Source: Micrasema longulum
Taxonomy: Eukaryota > Arthropoda > Insecta > Trichoptera > Brachycentridae
DNA: 64,000 nucleotides
NCBI GenBank assembly: GCA_022494885.1
Contig: JAGVSM010003771.1
Span: 124,001 to 188,000 of the forward strand
Reading direction: 5' to 3'
A program made the position numbers and the translations under genes. How positions within the stretch are numbered: position 1 is the first letter of the stretch; the number at the start of each line of letters is the position of its first letter. Below the pieces are notes generated by a model. It worked only from the letters and a program-made list of their open reading frames with translations. It ran no database searches and was not told where the DNA came from. Positions 19,975 to 31,576 of the stretch are shown here, piece by piece.

Positions 19975-20660
19975 CTTCTGTTCAATGTGTTTCATAGTCC
20001 TAACGCTCCTTTATACCTCCGTGAAAATTTTCAACGCTTTTCAGTTCATGGTTTATCTCTTCGTATTAATTCTCAAAGCACTCTCTTAATACCTATCCAC
20101 AATTCCTCTTCTCTAACTCATATAGTGTCTTAAATCAAAGATGTAACTACAGTATCTCTAAAATATTTTGAGTTTGTCCAAATGTTTGTAGACAAGGACT
20201 GGATTCAACTCCCAGGGTAGCTGTTAAGATAAGCATCAGCATTTAAGATAAGGTAATATAGAAGTCTAGGCATCTACATGGCTTATGACCTGTCAATGGC
20301 TGGTTTAGGTGGCCACTTTACACACTGTGTAACATTCACCATTCTGCCCATATTCGAACATCTATATTCCTTCAATTCTTTCATCTGTTGATGTTTGTGA
20401 AGTTAAAGAGTTGAAACCTTTATTTCACAAACATCAACAGATGAAAAAATTGAAGGAATATAGATGTTCGAATATGGGCAGAATGGTAAATGTTATACAG
20501 TGTATAAAGTGGCCACTTAAACAAGCCATTGACAGGTCATAAGCCCTGTAGACGCCTAGACTTCTATATTATCTTATTTTAAATGTTCTCCATCTCTGTT
20601 GTAATATGATATTACAGTATCTCTGTTTAAATCACGTCTGAAGAAACATCTTATTTCTCT
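19975..20660 (+). mobile_element. LINE C-terminus interrupted by an FB element
   Basis: The frame from about 19984 reads FHSPNAPLYLRENFQRFSV, HGLSLRINSQSTLLIP, HNSSSLTHIVS, one stop, then IKDVTTVSL to 20159. After the FB insertion (20160-20612) and a 12-bp duplicate, the same frame continues as SLFKSRLKKHLISLP and ends. That final block is a textbook LINE ORF2 terminus. Without the insertion the segment would be about 230 bp with one internal stop. Confidence 0.75.
20160..20612. repeat. Foldback repeat FB, complete hairpin with 12-bp target duplication
   Basis: TACAGTATCTCT at 20148-20159 is repeated at 20613-20624, immediately outside the element. Inside, a left arm (about 20246-20404) and a right arm (about 20424-20595) are inverted copies differing at only a handful of positions over roughly 155 bp, with a loop of about 20 nt around GAGTTGAAACC. 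The outer left segment carries AAATATTTTGAGTTTGTCC and CAAGGACTGGATTCAACTCC. No coding capacity. Length 453 bp. A transcript would make a long perfect-like hairpin. Confidence 0.8.
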
Positions 20661-21039
20661 TCCTTAATCTCCCCTTCTATCCTCTTTTTTCTTTTTTCCT
20701 TCTTTCTATTGAGTAATAATATTTATTTATGGTAATTTTAATGCAAATACAGTTTTTTTTTTTTACATATCTTGAGTTTTTTTTAATTTCTATTAAATAT
20801 TTTTTGTAACTTGAATTATAAAAGTAAAACTCTAAATCAGCTCGCCAATGTACAATTACCATTATGTACAAAAAGTTAAATTAATTCAATTTAAGTGTAC
20901 TCGCGTGTTAACTTTTTGTCGTTGACCTTATATTATGCGTCAATTCAAAAAGCCAAGCTTTGTAAAATAAAATATAATTTTTTGCAAGATGCAGTTTGTT
21001 AAGAAGATACGCGGTTTCCATATTTTTTCTCTGGATTAT
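20661..21039. other. Unassigned AT-rich sequence
   Basis: Part may be the 3' untranslated region of the preceding LINE. No signal otherwise. Confidence 0.4.
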
Positions 21040-21595
21040 TGCACTAAAACCATGTTTTTTTCACACACAATCTACTAGATGAACCGTTCGGAGAAGATTT
21101 GACGAGATCGAGGTATATCGATAAACACAAAAAAGCGGTTGATGGAAGCCCTGGTATTCTCTGTTTTCCTATATGGGGCTGAAACGTGAAAAATGCATAC
21201 CTACGAGAGGAAGAGGATCGATGCATTCAAGATATGGTGTTGAAGAAGGCTGCTACGTGTGCCTTGGACTGTCAGAAGGACGAATGCATCGATACTGGAA
21301 GAGCTCCATATTACAACTCGTCTATCAGTGGTGTGTTTGAAAAGGTAACTGTCTTTTTTGAAACATATTGCTAGACAAAATCCAAACAATCTAGAAAAGG
21401 TAATAATGTCTGGCCGAGTAGGAGAAGCCGGGGTAGAATCCCATATAGATGGACTGACCAAATAAAGGTGGCTACAGGGCTAAAATTTGATGAGTCAGTG
21501 CGTCGCGCTGAAGACAGACTGAAGTGGAACAGACTAATCAGAAGTGTTCATGGTGATCACGATCCTCAGCATTGAGGTACCGACTTGGAAGAGAA
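21040..21595 (+). mobile_element. LINE ORF2 C-terminal fragment (RTE/L2-like 'WCWRR' clade)
   Basis: The frame reads KKRLMEALVFSVFLYGAET, ERKRIDAFKIWC, RRLLRVPWTVRRTNASILEE, then after a shift HIARQNPNNLEKVIMSGRVG and IPYRWTDQIKVATGLKFDES and RRAEDRLKWNRLIRSVHGD. Two TGA codons replace expected Trp codons. This is the conserved region downstream of the reverse transcriptase in a very common invertebrate LINE type. 5'-truncated, with frameshifts. Confidence 0.75.
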
Positions 21596-21605
21596 GATAT
21601 CATAT

Positions 21606-22250
21606 AAGTTATGCAAAAAGCTGCAAGTCCACAATTTTGAACAAATGAGATCTTGGTTTTATGGGGTACAGTAAAGTCGATTCTATGTTATGTTAAAAAC
21701 AGCTGGGTCGCTTTTATACAAAAACTGTAATAATTACCTTCTAAAAACAGTATTGATCACAAATATGGCATTTTTCTATGTGCAGAAAATATCAACAGTA
21801 CTAGAAAAATCTTTCTTCCAGAAATCTATATCCCTGAAATCTTACGTAAATTAAAGTGGATAAATATATTATGTGTAAGCATTTACATTTTATTAATTCA
21901 TTAGTCCAAAAACACCTGTAGCAAAAAACATGTTTAAATACAGAGTGTCATCTCATACATTCAAAGTTTGAATGAGGTTAATTCAATATTAGATCCGACT
22001 GTTTTCTGTAAATTACATATTTTAGGTTGTGTCGTAAGCCAGACTTTAAAAGTCATTGAAACAAGTCAAATACACCATAAAATATTTTTCTGAATTGTAA
22101 AAAAAAAATTAACGAATGCATTATTTATCATAAATGTCAAAGAAAAAACATTCCAACTGTAATGGAAATTTGATTTTTCCCTTTTTTCACGAAAGTGCTA
22201 TTATCTCAGTTTCACTTTTCTATGGCTGGCTTCTTTGTGCATAAGTACGC
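21606..22250. mobile_element. MITE-like element, copy 1
   Basis: The left end AGTTATGCAAAAA and the right end TTTGTGCATAAGT are diverged inverse complements. The interior near 21668 (GTAAAGTCGATTCTATGT, AAAACAGCTGGG, AAAAACAGTATTGATCAC) and near 22195 (AGTGCTATTATCTCAGTTTC) recurs in inverted orientation at 23398-23797. No transposase frame. Confidence 0.5.
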
Positions 22251-22440
22251 CTAAATCTAGTGGGTGGCATATTTATTTTTCTTTTCTATTACTTGTCTAT
22301 TCTTGTATTTATGTATTCAACATTGAAAGACCAAAAAAAAATATTTAAAAAACTACTTTTTAAATATGTAGGTACCTACTATAAATACTGCGCTGAGGTT
22401 AATAAAAAACTATTCATAATCAGTATTTAATTAAACTTAA

Positions 22441-22950
22441 GCACAATAATTGCTAATAAAAAATATGTCAATCGAAGGTAAACTGGCAATGCACAACGGA
22501 GTTTTAGTTCCAACACTTATGTATAGAAGTGTAACATCGAACTGGCAGAGGAAGGATGAAAGCTCTGTAAAATTTGATCTCTTAGACAAATGTGTGGGAA
22601 ATCAATGTATGCCAGGGTTACAAATAATGAAATCTGAATTAAAAGAAATAGTCACTGAGATGGTTTGGTCACCTAGAACAAATGGACGACAAAATAATGG
22701 TAAAACCAGCATATATTGCAAAAAATGAACGGTAATGTGAGACGAGGACGACCAAGGAAGACGCGGTATGATCAGATAAACCGAAATCTTAAGTCTCGTC
22801 ATTTCAAAAGCAGATAGAATAGAAGGGGATGTATGGTATGAATGTGGAAGAAGCTTGGAATGTATGCCAGGATAGACGTGTGTGGCGGTCCATTCTCTCT
22901 GCCTACTCCTACGGGGAAATAGAGGATTGATGGTAGGAGTAGTATTAGTT
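22441..22950 (+). mobile_element. RTE-like LINE 3' fragment
   Basis: Pieces read NMSIEGKLAMHNGVLVPTLM, DKCVGNQCMPG, then DEDDQGRRGMIR, DVWYECGRSLE and SLCLLLRGNRGLM near the 3' end. The opening GCACAATAATTGCTAATAA is the same as the uninterrupted form of the SINE-V insertion site in the LINE at 35245-36270, giving an empty-site comparison. Multiple frameshifts. Confidence 0.7.
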
Positions 22951-23366
22951 GGTCATTATTTAACTAAACTAGTTGTAAATATGATAACCCGTTTAGATTT
23001 ATCGTTTCTGATAGAAAAGTATTTTACATTCAAAAATCGATATTGAATATCGAAATAAATAAAAAATGCCACAACACTATTGTAATCTGTCAAAAGTGCC
23101 ATTATACGTCGCCTCTGGTATACTTTGTCTGTTATATCGTAACGCATTAATTTGTTTTGATTTGCCTTATTAACTAAGCAATCATTATTACCTGTAGTAA
23201 ATCATTACGACAGTATTTATATTAATTAAAATAAATTAAGCTTTAAATTTATATAATTAAATTGATATTTATTATTACTTTATTTGTAATTTTGCCAAAT
23301 TAACCTATACATGGACGCAGACTTACTATATTATACGAGGAAGATCAGCTTCACAACATCAGCTTT
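22951..23366. other. Unassigned AT-rich sequence
   Basis: Nothing recognised. Confidence 0.4.
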
Positions 23367-23850
23367 TTTGCACCATTTCAGGCCAAGAGACCCAATTGAA
23401 CGTAGTTATGCAAAAAAAACCAGCCAGCCATTGACAAGTGAAACTGAGAAAATAGCACTTTTGTGAAAAGAGTGAATAATCAAGTTTACACAACAGTTTG
23501 ATTGTTTTTGACTTTGAAAGATGTTAAAAACTAAAACATTAGTTTTTTCACATTACAAACAAGAATCTCATAATGTATTTATCCAGTTTTAATGATTTTA
23601 AAGTTCCGTAAATTTTTTCTAGTTTTGTGGGTGTTTTCTGCAAATTGAGAAATGCTTTTTTGTGATCGACTCCATTTTCAGAAGGTGCTCAATACAGTTT
23701 TTTGTATGAAAGCGGGCTAGCTGTTTTTGACATAGAATTGACTTTAATACAACTACAAACATCAACATCTCTTTTTTTTCTTCTCAAAACTACGTTCGAT
23801 TACAGCACAGAGCATCCAGACTTGAGAATTCTTTTTATTTGTGTTTAATT
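23367..23850 (-). mobile_element. SINE-V split by a MITE-like element
   Basis: TTTGCACCATTTCAGGCCAA and GAGACCCAATT (to 23397) form one half. GATTACAGCACAGAGCATCC and AGACTTGAGAATTC (from 23798) form the other. Intact copies are contiguous here, so the middle is an insertion. The head with the tRNA boxes is missing. Confidence 0.55.
23398..23797. mobile_element. MITE-like element, copy 2, inside SINE-V
   Basis: The ends GAACGTAGTT (23398) and AACTACGTTC (to 23797) are exact 10-bp inverse complements. Target duplication may be ATT. The interior matches copy 1 at 21606-22250 in inverted orientation but is shorter, so it is deleted internally. No coding frame. Confidence 0.6.
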
Positions 23851-24569
23851 TTTTTAAGTGTCTTTATTCAATAAAGTATACAGGTCAAACAATATTAATA
23901 CATTATAAGAATAAAAACATACAATACTCAAACATATTTGTCTCTATAAACTGTTAAATTACGGTTTGTCATCGGAAGCTCAGGCTTTTGTTTTTGTTAA
24001 GATTCAAATAAAAGAGCACAGACGTAATAATATTTTACTCATACGAAATATTGAACGCATTTTTATTTTGTTTTTGATGCTTTAAAAAACTAAAAAATAG
24101 CATTAAAAAGATAAAATGAAAAAATAAAAATTAAATTTAATTAAAGAATAAACATGTATTTGAAAGTTTGAAAAAAAAAAGTAAATTATTTTGTGCTCAT
24201 AAATGCAGGCAAAACAATATAAAAATTATAAAATAAAGGGATTTGAAAATTTCAATTTATATCTACAAAACAAAAACCAAAGCTACATATTAAACTTAAG
24301 ATCTAAATTACGTTAGCAAAATAAGAAAATGAGATAATTTTATTTTTTTTACAATATTTTATTTATTTTATTTTATTTTTATTTTTATTTATTTGGATAA
24401 CCAACAGCTATAATGATATCATATTTATATAACAAAACAAATAACAAATAAGCCAATTACAGGTTTTCACAAGTAGCATCACAGTAAGTTAAAAAAGATT
24501 CTCATAAAAAGATATGTTATTACTTATTAACATATAGGTTATAAATTAAAAAATACTTGGTACTCTTCC
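23851..24569. other. Unassigned, T-rich then A-rich
   Basis: TTATTTTATTTTTATTT tracts near 24360 look like an antisense LINE tail with no coding part. The rest is unassigned. Confidence 0.35.
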
Positions 24570-24620
24570 ACTTGTTTATTTTACCATTTTAATGCGCATC
24601 TTCAGACTGATGAATATTAC
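24570..24620 (-). ncRNA. Hammerhead-ribozyme-like motif
   Basis: The minus strand has CAGT, CTGAAGA, TGCGCATTA and AAAATAAAC. The first box is exact, the GAAAC box is lost. The flanking AGAGTACCAAGTATTTTTT identifies the same block as 5684-5792. Confidence 0.35.
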
Positions 24621-24649
24621 ACAGTGTAAGGATAATTTAAATTGATTTT

Positions 24650-25050
24650 ATTTATTTTTATTTATTTATTCATTCAAAATTACAAAATTAAATATTTATG
24701 AATTTATTTAGGCTTTTTAGGCTATGCTCGTGTCAAGCCATTAGATCAAATTATAATGACATAGAATCACAATCTAGAAAAAAAGGTAAATGTAATAAAT
24801 TATCGAACTCCAAAGAATACAATGCAAAAAAGATATACAGAAATAATTTTTAAAATGTAAATTATACAAATTAAGAATCACACATAATCAAATATACAAA
24901 ATAGTGGTATCATTAAAATCAACAAAATAATAGTAAAATATAGTAGTATTAAAAAAAAAAAACACAAAATACGAGCATGATTTAAATCAACAGAAAAAGA
25001 ATATATATATATAAAAGCATAATTGAAATGATAATTGAGTTAAGTTTTTC
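24650..25050 (-). mobile_element. LINE 3' untranslated region (same family as 40986-41413)
   Basis: The plus strand starts TTTATTTATTCATTC, then GGCTTTTTAGGCTATGCTCG and TGTCAAGCCATTAG. It ends around ATCAACAGAAAAAGAATATA and AAGCATAATTGAAATGATAA. These are the inverse of 41000-41413 over about 400 bp. No coding sequence is included. Confidence 0.65.
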
Positions 25051-25554
25051 AGAAATTTACTCAATTACAGTAAGAAATATAAGGAACAGGAGCAATAAAT
25101 CATATGCCAAATAATAGTACGTAGGTACTAAATTAAATTATACAAAAATACATAATAAGAAAAAAATTTAAATTATCAATATATATAAAAAGCAAATAAA
25201 GGTAAAAGAGTATGGAAGGAAAGCAGATTTGTAAATTTTTGCTAATTTGGTACTTTAAAAAAAATTGACAACCTCGTCCCTCGTCGACAAAACTAAATAT
25301 TATCTAAGTATAGGCACATTTAAAAATAAGTTGAAAAAGATGCAATACGCAATATTTCAAAGGATTTCAATGCTGATTGTCTAGCAAAATTGAAAAAAAA
25401 AAAGTTAAGATTTAATAAAAAAAATATATTTAAAAAAAAATGTTTTCCATAGTATTTACTAAATATGAAATCTAAACTGTCCAGTTTGGACTACAAATAA
25501 TGAACAAATTATTTTTTTCAGTGGACTGTATTTCATAGACCTTTATTTCTTTGG
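25051..25554. other. Unassigned AT-rich sequence
   Basis: Nothing recognised. Confidence 0.4.
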
Positions 25555-25792
25555 GTCGGCATCGTAAAGTCATGATCAGCGCGTTTGCCTGCCATGCAAG
25601 ACGTCTCTGGTTCGATTCCCGACGTGGTTGATAAAAAATATGTATTTAAAAATAATAATAATAATTTCATAATAATATTATGAAAATATTTCAAAGTCCC
25701 TGGATTGGTACCTAAAGCGCAAGACTGATCATCTTACATTCATGCAACAAAATACAAGATACGCTCCAATTGGTGTACTAATGCAATAAATG
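25555..25792 (+). mobile_element. SINE-G, near full-length copy
   Basis: Head: AAGTCATGATCAGCGCGTTT, GCCTGCCATGCAAGACG and GGTTCGATTCCC. The loop CTGCCAT gives a GCC anticodon, as in tRNA-Gly, with stem TTTGC/GCAAG. Body: GTCCCTGGATTGGTACC, GCGCAAGACTGATCATC and CAAGATACGCTCC. This is the best-preserved head of the family. Confidence 0.75.
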
Positions 25793-25901
25793 TAAAAAAA
25801 GTTATATTTTCCTGTTGCGATTCTAGTTATTTTATTTGTTTTTTTATTTTTATTTCAAATTGTACTTTTATAATTGTAAATGATTTATAACCTATTTAAA
25901 T

Positions 25902-26242
25902 TTTCTGCAACAGAGACGGTAAAGATTTTTAAGAAAAGAATATGGAAGTCAGGCATTAACAGAGCTTATAACCTGTCAGTACTTGGTTTAAGTTTACAGA
26001 TGGATGAGTTGAGGAAATGTGGATGTTAAAACATCGGCAAAATGGTGAATATTACACAGCGGGTAAAGTGGTCACTTTAGCTAGCCAATGACATGTCATA
26101 AGCCCTGTAAATGCCCAAACTTCGATATTTTCTTCAAAAAAGTGTTATCTTTCTCTGTTGCAACAAATGAAATATAAAAAAACTCCCTAGGCAGGAAATC
26201 TAACCAGTCTGCAAGCATATGGACATGCTGAAAACATTGTTG
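25902..26242. repeat. Foldback repeat FB, subfamily b
   Basis: CTGCAACAGAGACGG, GGCATTAACAGAGCTTATAA, GGAAATGTGGATGTTAAAAC, CCAATGACATGTCATAAGC, the subfamily marker CTCCCTAGGCAGGAAATC and the end ACATTGTTG. It abuts a LINE tail. Confidence 0.7.
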
Positions 26243-26245
26243 TTT

Positions 26246-26950
26246 TTATAACTTCTTTACAATTTTTACTTTACTTTTATTTGATGGGGTGGTGCTTTTA
26301 AAACAAATATTTTACCAGTTGAAAAAATACAAAAACTAATTATAAAAGTTATTTTGAAAAAACCGTCTACTTTTCCCACTGTTCAATTATTTAAAAAAAA
26401 TAAGGTTTTAGATATAAAATTGCCATATAAAAATATTTTTTTGCTTCAAATACATAAAAATAAAATAACTAGTAGTATTTCTAGGTCTCAAAACATAAGT
26501 ACGCGACCTAGAACAGTTGATAATATCTTAATTCCTAAATTAAAAACAACTACTGCACAACATCATTACTTATAGAGGAATAATTTTCTTTAATAAAATG
26601 AACAAATATAATAAAAAGTACAGTCAGGAATACAATATATTTAAGAAAGAAGTAATAAAATACATCTATAATTCTTCTTTATGTAACACTGATTGAAAAC
26701 ATCGTTTATGTATTTTTTGTAATTTATTTTTGTTATTCTATAAATATTATTAATTAAAACAAAATAAACTATTGTAAGACGTCACTCCCCATTATGTACA
26801 CAAGAATTGTGTACATAATGGGGAGTTCTTTTACGTAATGGGAAACGTTAATGTAAATATTTGTATTTGATAATTGTAAAAAATTGTATTTAGTTGTAAC
26901 ATTGTATTTTAATTTGTTATTAATAAAACAAAACTGAACACATCATAATA
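26246..26950 (+). mobile_element. LINE C-terminus with 3' untranslated region
   Basis: The frame gives WWGGAFKTN, EKIQKLIIKVILKKPSTF, VQLFKKNKVLDIKLPYKN, then QNISTRPRTVDNILIPKLK and TTTAQHHYL with a stop at 26575. The 'Q-K-x-x-I-K' helix and the R-x-x-x-N-x-L-x-I-P block are normal for LINE ORF2 ends. The 3' region matches 15005-15440 (inverted) and 32745-33010. This copy alone has a 19-bp perfect hairpin at 26783-26825. Confidence 0.7.
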
Positions 26951-29900
26951 TATTGTAAAAGCCACTTTGGGCCTAAAATGGGACTTAAAATTGATACTCT
27001 ATGGTGCGAAGCGCGGGTCGAGAAACAAAATAATTTCATAAAAAAAATTCATTATAATTCATTAATAATGCCTTATAAAGGCAAAAAACTTGAAAAAAAC
27101 CTCGTGGCTCGTAGCATTATTTATTTTCACCAGTGTGTGTTCTGGAGTGGTATTTTCTGCAGGTAAAGTTTGCCCGAGTTATCTCGGGAATAGTCTTTAG
27201 TAAAATACAAGCTTAAGTACATATAAGAAAATACATTTCAGAACGTGTATTAATGTGAGGCGTGAAATATGTTTAATAAGGTTTAAACAACAAACAGTGG
27301 ATAGTCCTTCTTAAATAAGGTTTATCTATTGAGGAAGGCTCTTAAATAAACTTTATTTATCAAAAAAATTATGTATAAAAAAATAATTAAAAGTATTATA
27401 AATGTATTATATGCTTTAATATAAAATAAATAAAACACTTTGAAACTACAGGCCTTCGTATCTTTTCAGTTACAAAAGGAAAATCCGATTTGAAAATAAG
27501 TAAGAGAAACTCAACTATTTGTAAGCGAACCCAAATCATGCTTTAAATTCGACAGTTTACTACATCGGACCTTTGCGACATACTATTTTCATTTTATTTC
27601 ATCAGACAATGCTTCGTAAATAATCTCCCCTTGAAAAAGATACGGCAGAAAAAAAAAGATTTATTAATTTTCCATGTGGCATTCAGAATCCTATCTCTAC
27701 CAAACTTGTAGAGATTCAGCTGAAAGTATTCTGTGCCACCCTTGTCAAGCATATAGGCTTTTCAGTGTAACATATTTGAAATAAGGACATTTATAAAGCG
27801 AAGAAGAGTGGTGCTTGTATCCTTAATACATTGTTGAAATATTGTCTCGGGCACATTTTTAAATTATTTTTTTTATCACAATTAATAAAAATGTCTTTTT
27901 GAAGTCAATAGAACGGTTTAAAAAGCTCTTGGCTTTAAATGTAAACACTGTCTAAACTTAACTTAAACAACCTTAGATGTCTTTTTCAATTAAAGTAGGT
28001 ATGGTAATAGCATCATCTAGCTCAGTAGTTCCCATTTTTTTGGCTGTAGAACCCAAATTGTCTATATATTTATTGACGAAACCCCATCTAAACAATTAAA
28101 ATGTAATTTTACAAAAATGTTATTTTTATGGCCCATGACACCTTATTAGTTGCATTTTGAAATGTTTCATAAGAAAAAAATGCTGATTTTTGAATTTGGA
28201 ATCTTTATTGCACGAATTTTATGTAAATAATGAAGTTTTTCACAGTTTAACTCATAATACCACTAAAATTAAGTTTGAAATTCGACAATTAATTACGAAG
28301 ATTCCTGAGCCTTGATTACAATGAAAAGTAAACATTCATCTTCAATTTTAAAAACAAAGTAAACTTAAGATTTCTATATGAAAAGCTGAATATGCATACA
28401 TTTATTTCTTTTAAACATGTTTGATTATACTCGTAGGTTGGTGAAGATACTTTAAATTTTCATGCAATTATGCTCATTCTCGTACACAAATAAAGATGTT
28501 TCCTTATATGTAGACAGTCGAAATTAACTCTGTTAACTTATCATTGTAATTAAAACCCTGGAGCGCCATTCAATTTAGTTCTGAACTTGTTTTTAGTAAA
28601 GGCGTAAACTGAAAAACCAGTAAGTTGATACAAATGAAAGCAAAACCATGACAGTTTTTTTAATTACTGCAGACTGCAAATTTAAATACATACAACCAAT
28701 TAAGCTACCTCAGGCCATTCTTTGTATCGTTTGAGAGGACGATAGCAAAATTCTATTTTCATTGCGTTAGAGTGAGATGGATATATGACGAACGAACAAA
28801 CTTACGAAACGAAATTGTGACAGAATAAGCCTTCTGTTATTTTTGCATGAATGATAGTTATACAGGTTTATCAAATATGTGTGTTTTTTTTTTCATTATA
28901 TAAAAAAAAATCCCCCGTAAACGATAATATTTTTTTGACATTATTATTATTAAATAATTCTAAATAAAGCGATGTTTTCTTATTTTTGTTTCGTTCCCGC
29001 AAAAGTGTCAATTAAATACAAAAATACAAAAATACATATATTTCTTTTGTTGTGTGTTTTCTTGGAATTGGTGACCGTAATTACCTATATATACCTGTGT
29101 ATGTATATCGTCAAATGAATCATGTGAATTAAAATTAAAAATGCGTTTTGCTTAAAAAATTCTATGTGCTTCAATAGAAATATGATGTTATAATAAGAAA
29201 ATTGAAAACGAGTCAAATTTTAACTGAATCTTGTGTGATTTTATTTTGAAAATATATACGTTTTTTTGCAATTAAATGTGAAAACTCGATAAAGAACGAG
29301 CATATAATTTAAGTTTCGAAGGTATAAGTATTTAAATGATTAGGGTTATCCTATTTCATTCTGAGTTAGAAATAATTAATTTGCTAAGTAAGAATCTATG
29401 TGACCCTTGGTGCAACGTGAAACAGTATGTGTTCGAAAATTGCTATTGTATGCGTTAGTAGTCTGGAACCATTTTGACGAAATTTTCTTTCCCACGCGCG
29501 GGTGGTGTGCCCTTAAGTCTCATCCAAAAGTCATTGAAGATTGAATTAGCTGATTTGACTCCCTGTTTTCAATGACAATACATCCTGACTTTCAGAACCC
29601 CTGTGGCCCTTCCACCAAACCCCAGGGTTCTGCGAAACGCCTTTTAGAAATCGCTGATCTAGGCAGACATGGTAAATATGTCAAGCTAGGAGTGATAACG
29701 CCGTTTGCTTCTTGGATGCGTGCCTTTGAAATCACCCGTTCTTTTCCCAAAACTTTTCATTAAGATGTGGCGCATAGTTAAAAAAAAGGGTTTAAAACTA
29801 ATTTAGTAAAAATGTAATATTTCTCACAATCAAACCCAGAAAAAAACAAAACCTATCAACTTTCAACCCACGCCTACGGTCAATACATTCACATTACTCT

Positions 29901-30762
29901 AGTTTCCCTGGATGACAGTGAAGAAATACAATGCAAATTCCAAATTGGGAATGTGGCCATACTTTCCGGATCCAGCTTCGAAAGGTAGAAGAACGTAGAG
30001 GAATTGTTGAATAGAGTTCCTACGAGTTAATAATGAGTACGTTTTGAAGATGAGCATCTATTTGCTAGCGTGTAACAGTAGGATTGCAAGGAATTATTAG
30101 CAATAAAAACTTCAATCTCAATCTGCAAATGTAGTGTGTACGATGCTATACCTTCCCAAAACTTCACTACGGCGCACAATGTTTCATTTCATACAACCAA
30201 GATGCTAAAAATTTGCTTTTGAATTCTTTAACGATGATATCACGGAAGTGTTTCTAGATAATTGGTGTGACAAAGTTATGCTTACTGTCTATAACTTTAA
30301 AAAAAAATATTTACAAAATAGTCTTAAATTAAAGTCCTGCTGTGTTGCATACATACAACTCGTCGGCAGGTTAAAATAAATTAAAGATTATTTAATTAAC
30401 CTACATTAATAATAATTTTACTTGAAAAACATAACATATTATCACATTATAAAAAATAATACATGCTGTGACTAAAGGGTGCATCCGAAAGTAAATTAGT
30501 ATATTTTGTGATCACAATTTGCTTTTATTCACTTATTGTCGCGCTACGATTAATGTTGCATTTTAAGTTTTTAATGTTTATTTTTTTTCCGAAAAAAATG
30601 TGATTTATTCGGAAAGTATGTAATCATTTTATTTTCATAACTCATTTAAATTATGCTACATGCTCTTATAAAAAGAAGCACAAATTTGATAATTTTGAAG
30701 CTAAATTTGATAATTTTGTTTTTTTTTTTGCATATACAAAACAGCTAATGTCATCAACGTCA
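26951..30762. other. Longest unassigned stretch, AT-rich
   Basis: No clear gene or repeat copy was found over 3.8 kb. Short frames near 26978 and 29572 lack convincing motifs. TCTAGGCAGACATGG and GGAGTGATAACGCCG near 29657 resemble 62805-62850, so that part may be an old interspersed repeat. If the window holds host non-coding DNA, this is a likely place. Confidence 0.35.
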
Positions 30763-30922
30763 TTCCCTTTCCGCACCTGATGATGCATAGGGCACTGAAT
30801 TGGGACACCCATTGCAGCGTATCTAGAGTATTGTTGAACATGAAGGTAAGATGATCAGTCTTACGCTTAGGTACCAGTCCAAGGTCTATGAAATATTCAT
30901 ATCTCAAATAAACCAATTCCAT
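30763..30922 (-). mobile_element. SINE-G body (head lost)
   Basis: CTTTCCGCACCTGATGATGC, ATAGGGCACTGAATTGGG, GCAGCGTATCT, GATCAGTCTTACGC and GAAATATTCA are present. The tRNA-like head is absent. Confidence 0.65.
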
Positions 30923-30934
30923 TACATGTTGAAA

Positions 30935-31050
30935 GCAAAGGGCGTAAACTTAATATACTCGAACAATTGGAAATTAATAAATATCTAAATAATCCTAATT
31001 TTAAAATAATAAATGAACAAACCGACTAAATATCTTCACCACTATTAAAC
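30935..31050 (+). mobile_element. Penelope-like element, C-terminal end of GIY-YIG endonuclease
   Basis: The frame reads SKGRKLNILEQLEINKYLNN then IINEQTD, one stop, and SSPLLNIF. In Penelope-like elements the GIY-YIG endonuclease ends with a K-G-x-x-(L/M)-x-x-L-E-x-(I/L)-E-I helix carrying the catalytic Glu, followed by an N-x-Q segment and an S-P-L-L tail; this order matches. Only about 40 residues remain. A hammerhead-like motif on the same strand lies about 530 bp downstream, as expected for a Penelope-like terminal region. Confidence 0.55.
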
Positions 31051-31576
31051 ATATTTAAATAGACTGTTATTTTTCACTTGATTTCCTTTTTGTACACGCT
31101 TATATGACGCGTAATTAATAAACGAATCATATTACAATTGCATTTATATATTTTGATAAAAAATTCTTAAAAATAGAAATATTGTATAATAATACATTTA
31201 TGTTTATATAAATTTGTTCATAATATTTCAATCATGTTTTTTAATTAAAATGAACAGCAACCTATTATAATAGTATCGATATTTTTTCGACAGCATTTTT
31301 TTAAAGTTATAAAACTATAAATCTTCATTAATTATCTCAAAATACATACTTGTATGTCAATAAATACTTACTTTGTTATATTTTTCCCGAAATTCAAATA
31401 TAAATACCTAAATTCCCCATTACCTATCAAACACTTAGCCTCGCCCTTAACCATTGGTTTTTCCCTCAATTATGATTAATGTACATGCTATAGTTCATAA
31501 GACTTTTTTTATTTTCTACTTAAGTACCTTGAATTATATAACTTTATAAGGACATTCAATCCATCTAATCTTAACA

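Noticed and set aside
27060..27110. piggyBac transposase remnant (IMPYKGKK)
   Set aside because: Eight residues resembling a piggyBac segment without any other motif nearby; too short to support.
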